Source: Anaerolineaceae bacterium (lineage in GTDB: Bacteria > Chloroflexota > Anaerolineae > Anaerolineales > Villigracilaceae). Taken from it: 7,634 nucleotides of DNA. The number at the start of each line of letters is the position of its first letter. Positions within the stretch are counted from its first letter, which is position 1. Shown in pieces: positions 5,259 to 7,634 of this stretch. The notes under the pieces are model-generated. The model did no database searches. It was not told the DNA's origin and saw only the letters and a program-made list of their open reading frames with translations. The DNA lies in NCBI GenBank assembly GCA_022181005.1, contig BQMV01000049.1:1-7634 (forward strand), read 5' to 3'. The position numbers and the translations under genes are program-made.

Positions 5259-6662
5259 ATGTTCTCTCCTTTTCATACATTCACAACATTTGAGAATTTC
5301 GGTCACTCGCTTCAAGCGTCTTCCTATCGCGTCGCCATTCAACGCCCAGACGATCTCTATCACGCATTTCAAGTTGCAAAGAAACTTGGCTTAAAAGTCG
5401 TCGCTCGCGGAACCGGCTTAAGTTATAACGACGCTTCACTTAATGGCGGCGGCCTCACGTTGGATTTACGAGGGATGAATCAGATCACTGCGTGGGACCC
5501 AGCTTCAGGCGTCGTACAGTGCGAAGCCGGCGTTACGCTTGAACAGTTGTGGCAGCGAATCGAACCCGATGGCTGGTGGCTTCCGGTCGTCTCAGGCACG
5601 ATGAAAACTACGCTAGGCGGATGCCTCGCAACAAATATTCACGGTAAAAATAACCTTCAAGCCGGCGTGATCGGCGAACATGTAATAGAATTTACTGCAA
5701 TGCTGCCGACCGGCGCGTTGGTGACTTGCACACCCAAAAAGAACGCCGATTTGTTCTACGCGCTAATTGGCGGCTTCGGCATGCTCGGAATTTTCACATC
5801 CGTCACACTGCAGACGAAACGCATCTATTCGGGGCTGCTCGTTGTAGAAGCGCGCCCGGTGCGCAACTTGCGCGAACATCTCGCCGACCTGCTGGAGAAC
5901 GCGCCAAATTACGACTACATCGTCGGCTGGCTGGATACCTTCCCCAGCGGACAAAACCTCGGGCGCGGACAAATTCATGCGGCGCGGAATTTGGCTGAAG
6001 GCGAAGACTCACGCGCGCAAGAGACGCTGCAATTAGCCTATCAACGTTTACCCGACCGTCTGCTCGGCGTTATGCCAAAATCGTTATTGCATTATTTTAT
6101 GCAGCCTTTTGTAAACAACCTCGGGTGGCGGGCGGTAAATTTCGCAAAATATATATCTTCCTTGCGGCGGCATACGTTTAAACAATCTCATGCCGCTTTT
6201 CATTTCTTATTAGATTACGTTCCTTCTTGGGAACGCTCATTCGGACGCGGCGGATTGATTCAATACCAGTCGTTTCTACCGCAAGAGACAGCGGAAGACG
6301 CCTGGCGCGAAATGCTCCGCTATTCGCAGCGACAAGGCTTGCCCTCCTACCTCGGCGTGACGAAACGCCACCGTCCCGATGAATTCTTATTAACGCACAG
6401 CGTGGACGGCTTTTCGCTCGCACTTGACTTCAAAGTGACCGATATAAAGCGCGCCAAGTTAGCGCACATGTTGCAAGAGTTCGACCGCATCGTCCTCAAT
6501 GCGGGCGGACGCTTCTATTTCGCGAAAAACAGCGAAACCAACGCCGAATTAACGCGCGTGTTCCTAGGCGCTGAAACAATCGCAAAATTCAAGAAACTTA
6601 AAAAACGTTGCGATCCCAATAGAATATTAGAGTCGGATCTCTATCGCAGGGTTTTTACATAG
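5259..6662 (+). CDS. DprE1-like FAD-linked oxidase (FAD_binding_4 + ALO-type C-terminus)
   Basis: A 467-residue flavoprotein, close to the 461 of mycobacterial DprE1, which oxidises polyprenyl-phospho-D-ribose at C2 before DprE2 reduces it. The FAD-binding domain shows ARGTGLSYND (49-58), SGT (112-114), GG.LATNIHGKNN (120-132; compare DIHGKNH in DprE1) and GGFGMLGI (171-178). The C-terminal substrate domain shows LIQYQSFLP (333-341), GVTKRHRP (366-373; compare NVFK), GFSLALDF (384-391; compare GWNVCVDF) and GGRFYFAKNS (416-425; compare GGRLYTAKDS). The two active-site lysines of DprE1 appear conserved (K369, K423). The benzothiazinone-reactive cysteine is replaced by Ala388. No signal peptide is present. 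It begins 39 nt after the dehydrogenase stop and in the same frame, without a clear ribosome-binding site. The sugar substrate is inferred from family; other aldonolactone-type substrates are possible. Confidence 0.88.
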   Translation: MFSPFHTFTTFENFGHSLQASSYRVAIQRPDDLYHAFQVAKKLGLKVVARGTGLSYNDASLNGGGLTLDLRGMNQITAWDPASGVVQCEAGVTLEQLWQRIEPDGWWLPVVSGTMKTTLGGCLATNIHGKNNLQAGVIGEHVIEFTAMLPTGALVTCTPKKNADLFYALIGGFGMLGIFTSVTLQTKRIYSGLLVVEARPVRNLREHLADLLENAPNYDYIVGWLDTFPSGQNLGRGQIHAARNLAEGEDSRAQETLQLAYQRLPDRLLGVMPKSLLHYFMQPFVNNLGWRAVNFAKYISSLRRHTFKQSHAAFHFLLDYVPSWERSFGRGGLIQYQSFLPQETAEDAWREMLRYSQRQGLPSYLGVTKRHRPDEFLLTHSVDGFSLALDFKVTDIKRAKLAHMLQEFDRIVLNAGGRFYFAKNSETNAELTRVFLGAETIAKFKKLKKRCDPNRILESDLYRRVFT

Positions 6663-6678
6663 AGATAAGCGCAATCAA

Positions 6679-7392
6679 ATGAATATCGTTGTTGAAGACC
6701 TCGGCTTAATCGAATACGAATCTGCGTGGAAGTTGCAGAATCAATACGCGGCAGAGATCGCGGCAGGGCAGCGCCCGCCGACTCTTCTGCTCCTTGAACA
6801 CCCTCACGTTTACACATTTGGACGGCGAGGGAAACAGGAAAATTTATTATGGGGCGAAGCGCAACTCAAAGAAAAGAGGATCGCCATTCATTGGGTAGAT
6901 CGCGGCGGCGACGTAACCTATCACGGACCGGGACAGCTGGTGGGATATCCGTTGTTGCCTCTCGCCTCAGCCCTTCTTCCAACAAGCGAGGGAAGAATTC
7001 CGCAAGCCGACTATGTCGGCTACGTTCGCAAAGTGGAACAAACTCTTATCAATGCGCTCGCCAGCCTCGGGCTTGCGGCAGGGCAGCGCCCCGGGTTGAC
7101 CGGCGTATGGGTGCAAGCCGACGTTCACTCGCGCTGTCCGCGCTGCGCGCCGGAAGATCGCAGAAAACCCGCTAAGATCGCCGCCATCGGCGTTAAAGTA
7201 GATGCGCGCGGAGTATCGCGTCATGGCTTCGCGTTAAACGTTAATCCTGACATGGAATATTGGGAGGGAATTATCGCGTGCGGTTTACAGAACGAACCGA
7301 TCGCATCGTTGGCAGATTTGTTCACAGAGCCGCCGTCTATGGCGCGCGTGAAAGAAGAAGTGACTCAAGCCTTTCTGAATGTGTTCGGATAA
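6679..7392 (+). CDS. lipB: Octanoyltransferase LipB
   Basis: A 237-residue cytoplasmic enzyme that moves the octanoyl group from acyl carrier protein to lipoyl domains, the first step of protein lipoylation. The family signature RGGDVTYHGPGQLVGYP is complete (75-91). The catalytic lysine lies in KIAAIGVKV (K166), HGFALNVN follows (182-189), and the acyl-accepting cysteine is in ACGL (C201). GVWV (142-145) is followed by an extra segment of about 17 residues containing CPRC (C153, C156) before AKIAAIG, longer than in E. coli LipB. Another small insertion lies near 100-111. The gene starts 16 nt after the oxidase stop, so it is probably in the same transcript, though without a functional link. 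The ribosome-binding site is weak (GAGATAAG). lipA is not in the window. Confidence 0.96.
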   Translation: MNIVVEDLGLIEYESAWKLQNQYAAEIAAGQRPPTLLLLEHPHVYTFGRRGKQENLLWGEAQLKEKRIAIHWVDRGGDVTYHGPGQLVGYPLLPLASALLPTSEGRIPQADYVGYVRKVEQTLINALASLGLAAGQRPGLTGVWVQADVHSRCPRCAPEDRRKPAKIAAIGVKVDARGVSRHGFALNVNPDMEYWEGIIACGLQNEPIASLADLFTEPPSMARVKEEVTQAFLNVFG

Positions 7393-7425
7393 ATTCAACC
7401 GCTTCTCACGGATTCTCGCTGAGTC

Positions 7426-7450
7426 AAAAAAGGCGGCTGTCGCGCCGCCT
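7426..7450 (-). terminator. Intrinsic terminator of the right-edge gene, shared intergenic space with lipB
   Basis: AGGCGGC (7431-7437) and GCCGCCT (7444-7450) form a perfect 7-bp stem with a 6-nt loop. On the minus strand it is followed directly by TTTTTT (complement of 7431-7426), a textbook intrinsic terminator 7 nt after the stop of the minus-strand gene. On the plus strand, 33 nt after lipB, the same stem is followed only by mixed pyrimidines, so it would be a weak terminator for lipB. Confidence 0.85.
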
Positions 7451-7457
7451 CTCCAAT

Positions 7458-7634
7458 CTATTTCCCTTTTCTATGTCCGCTCTTTCCCTTTGCCATTCGG
7501 CGATACGGCGGCATATCAATTACATAAATCTGACTCTTCGTCGCATCGAGAATCTTATTCCATAACCCGGAGTAATTGATCGCGAACGCCTCGGGTTTGA
7601 GCGTAGACGTGATAACGGTCGGCAAATGAGCGTA
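7458..7634 (-). CDS. 3' end of a gene entering from the right edge; resembles a DnaC/IstB-type ATPase C-terminus
   Basis: The minus strand is open from the window edge to a TAG at 7460-7458 and encodes 58 residues, beginning YAHLPTVITSTLKPEAFA and ending with a very basic tail (RRMAKGKSGHRKGK). The segment LPTVITS..., then ...LWNKILDATKSQIYVIDMPPYRR, follows the order seen at the end of DnaC/IstB-like AAA+ ATPases: 'LPTVVTTN' sensor-1 strand, 'SRLLD' arginine region, 'PDYR' end. Here the usual sensor Asn is Ser and the SR.. motif is not recognisable, so the family call is tentative. The immediate downstream terminator and protein-like composition make the coding call firm. Nothing else of the gene is visible, so helicase loader and transposase accessory cannot be told apart. 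Confidence 0.7.
   Translation of the reverse strand, partial: YAHLPTVITSTLKPEAFAINYSGLWNKILDATKSQIYVIDMPPYRRMAKGKSGHRKGK

Noticed and set aside
1..7634. A defence, secretion or toxin-antitoxin system
   Set aside because: Each complete gene fits a metabolic, signalling or regulatory family, and no nuclease, toxin or immunity pattern was found.

Overview
The window looks like chromosomal DNA of a free-living bacterium, most likely of phylum Chloroflexota (Anaerolineae-like). This placement is an inference from gene content and protein style: a LipB with an extra CxxC segment, a Helicase_C_3-type regulatory protein, and a DprE1/DprE2-like pair outside the usual actinobacterial setting. I also recall palindromic repeats of this kind from such genomes. 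No rRNA, tRNA, CRISPR array, integrase or complete insertion sequence is visible.

Layout. Positions 1-4266 are read on the minus strand. From upstream to downstream they hold a GAF-GGDEF diguanylate cyclase (3058-4266), a YegS/DagK-type lipid kinase (1990-2907), a 579-residue protein with a Helicase_C_3 (XPB/Ssl2-like) domain (197-1936), and the first 17 codons of another gene running off the left edge (1-53; possibly an AONS/KBL-type aminotransferase). A 137-bp divergent promoter region (4267-4403) separates these from a plus-strand cluster: a DprE2-like short-chain dehydrogenase (4404-5219), a DprE1-like FAD oxidase (5259-6662) and lipB (6679-7392). A minus-strand gene enters from the right edge (stop at 7458) and ends at an intrinsic terminator lying between it and lipB. 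It resembles the C-terminus of a DnaC/IstB-type ATPase.

The most unusual part is 79-1982. It carries at least seven palindromic or repeated elements, and four of them lie inside the Helicase_C_3 gene without breaking its frame. A fifth supplies that gene's stop codon, and a sixth, a perfect 17-bp hairpin, covers its ribosome-binding region. The gene seems to have accumulated small repeats as in-frame peptide insertions.

Functional themes. The DprE1/DprE2-like pair suggests epimerisation of a polyprenyl-phosphate-linked ribose to arabinose (or a similar sugar) for a cell-surface glycan. The residue aligned with the benzothiazinone-reactive cysteine of mycobacterial DprE1 is alanine here. The pair lies in one reading frame, separated by a single TAG and 13 sense codons. 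LipB supplies protein lipoylation and is probably only a transcriptional neighbour. The cyclase keeps its product-inhibition site. None of these genes forms a recognised defence or mobile system.
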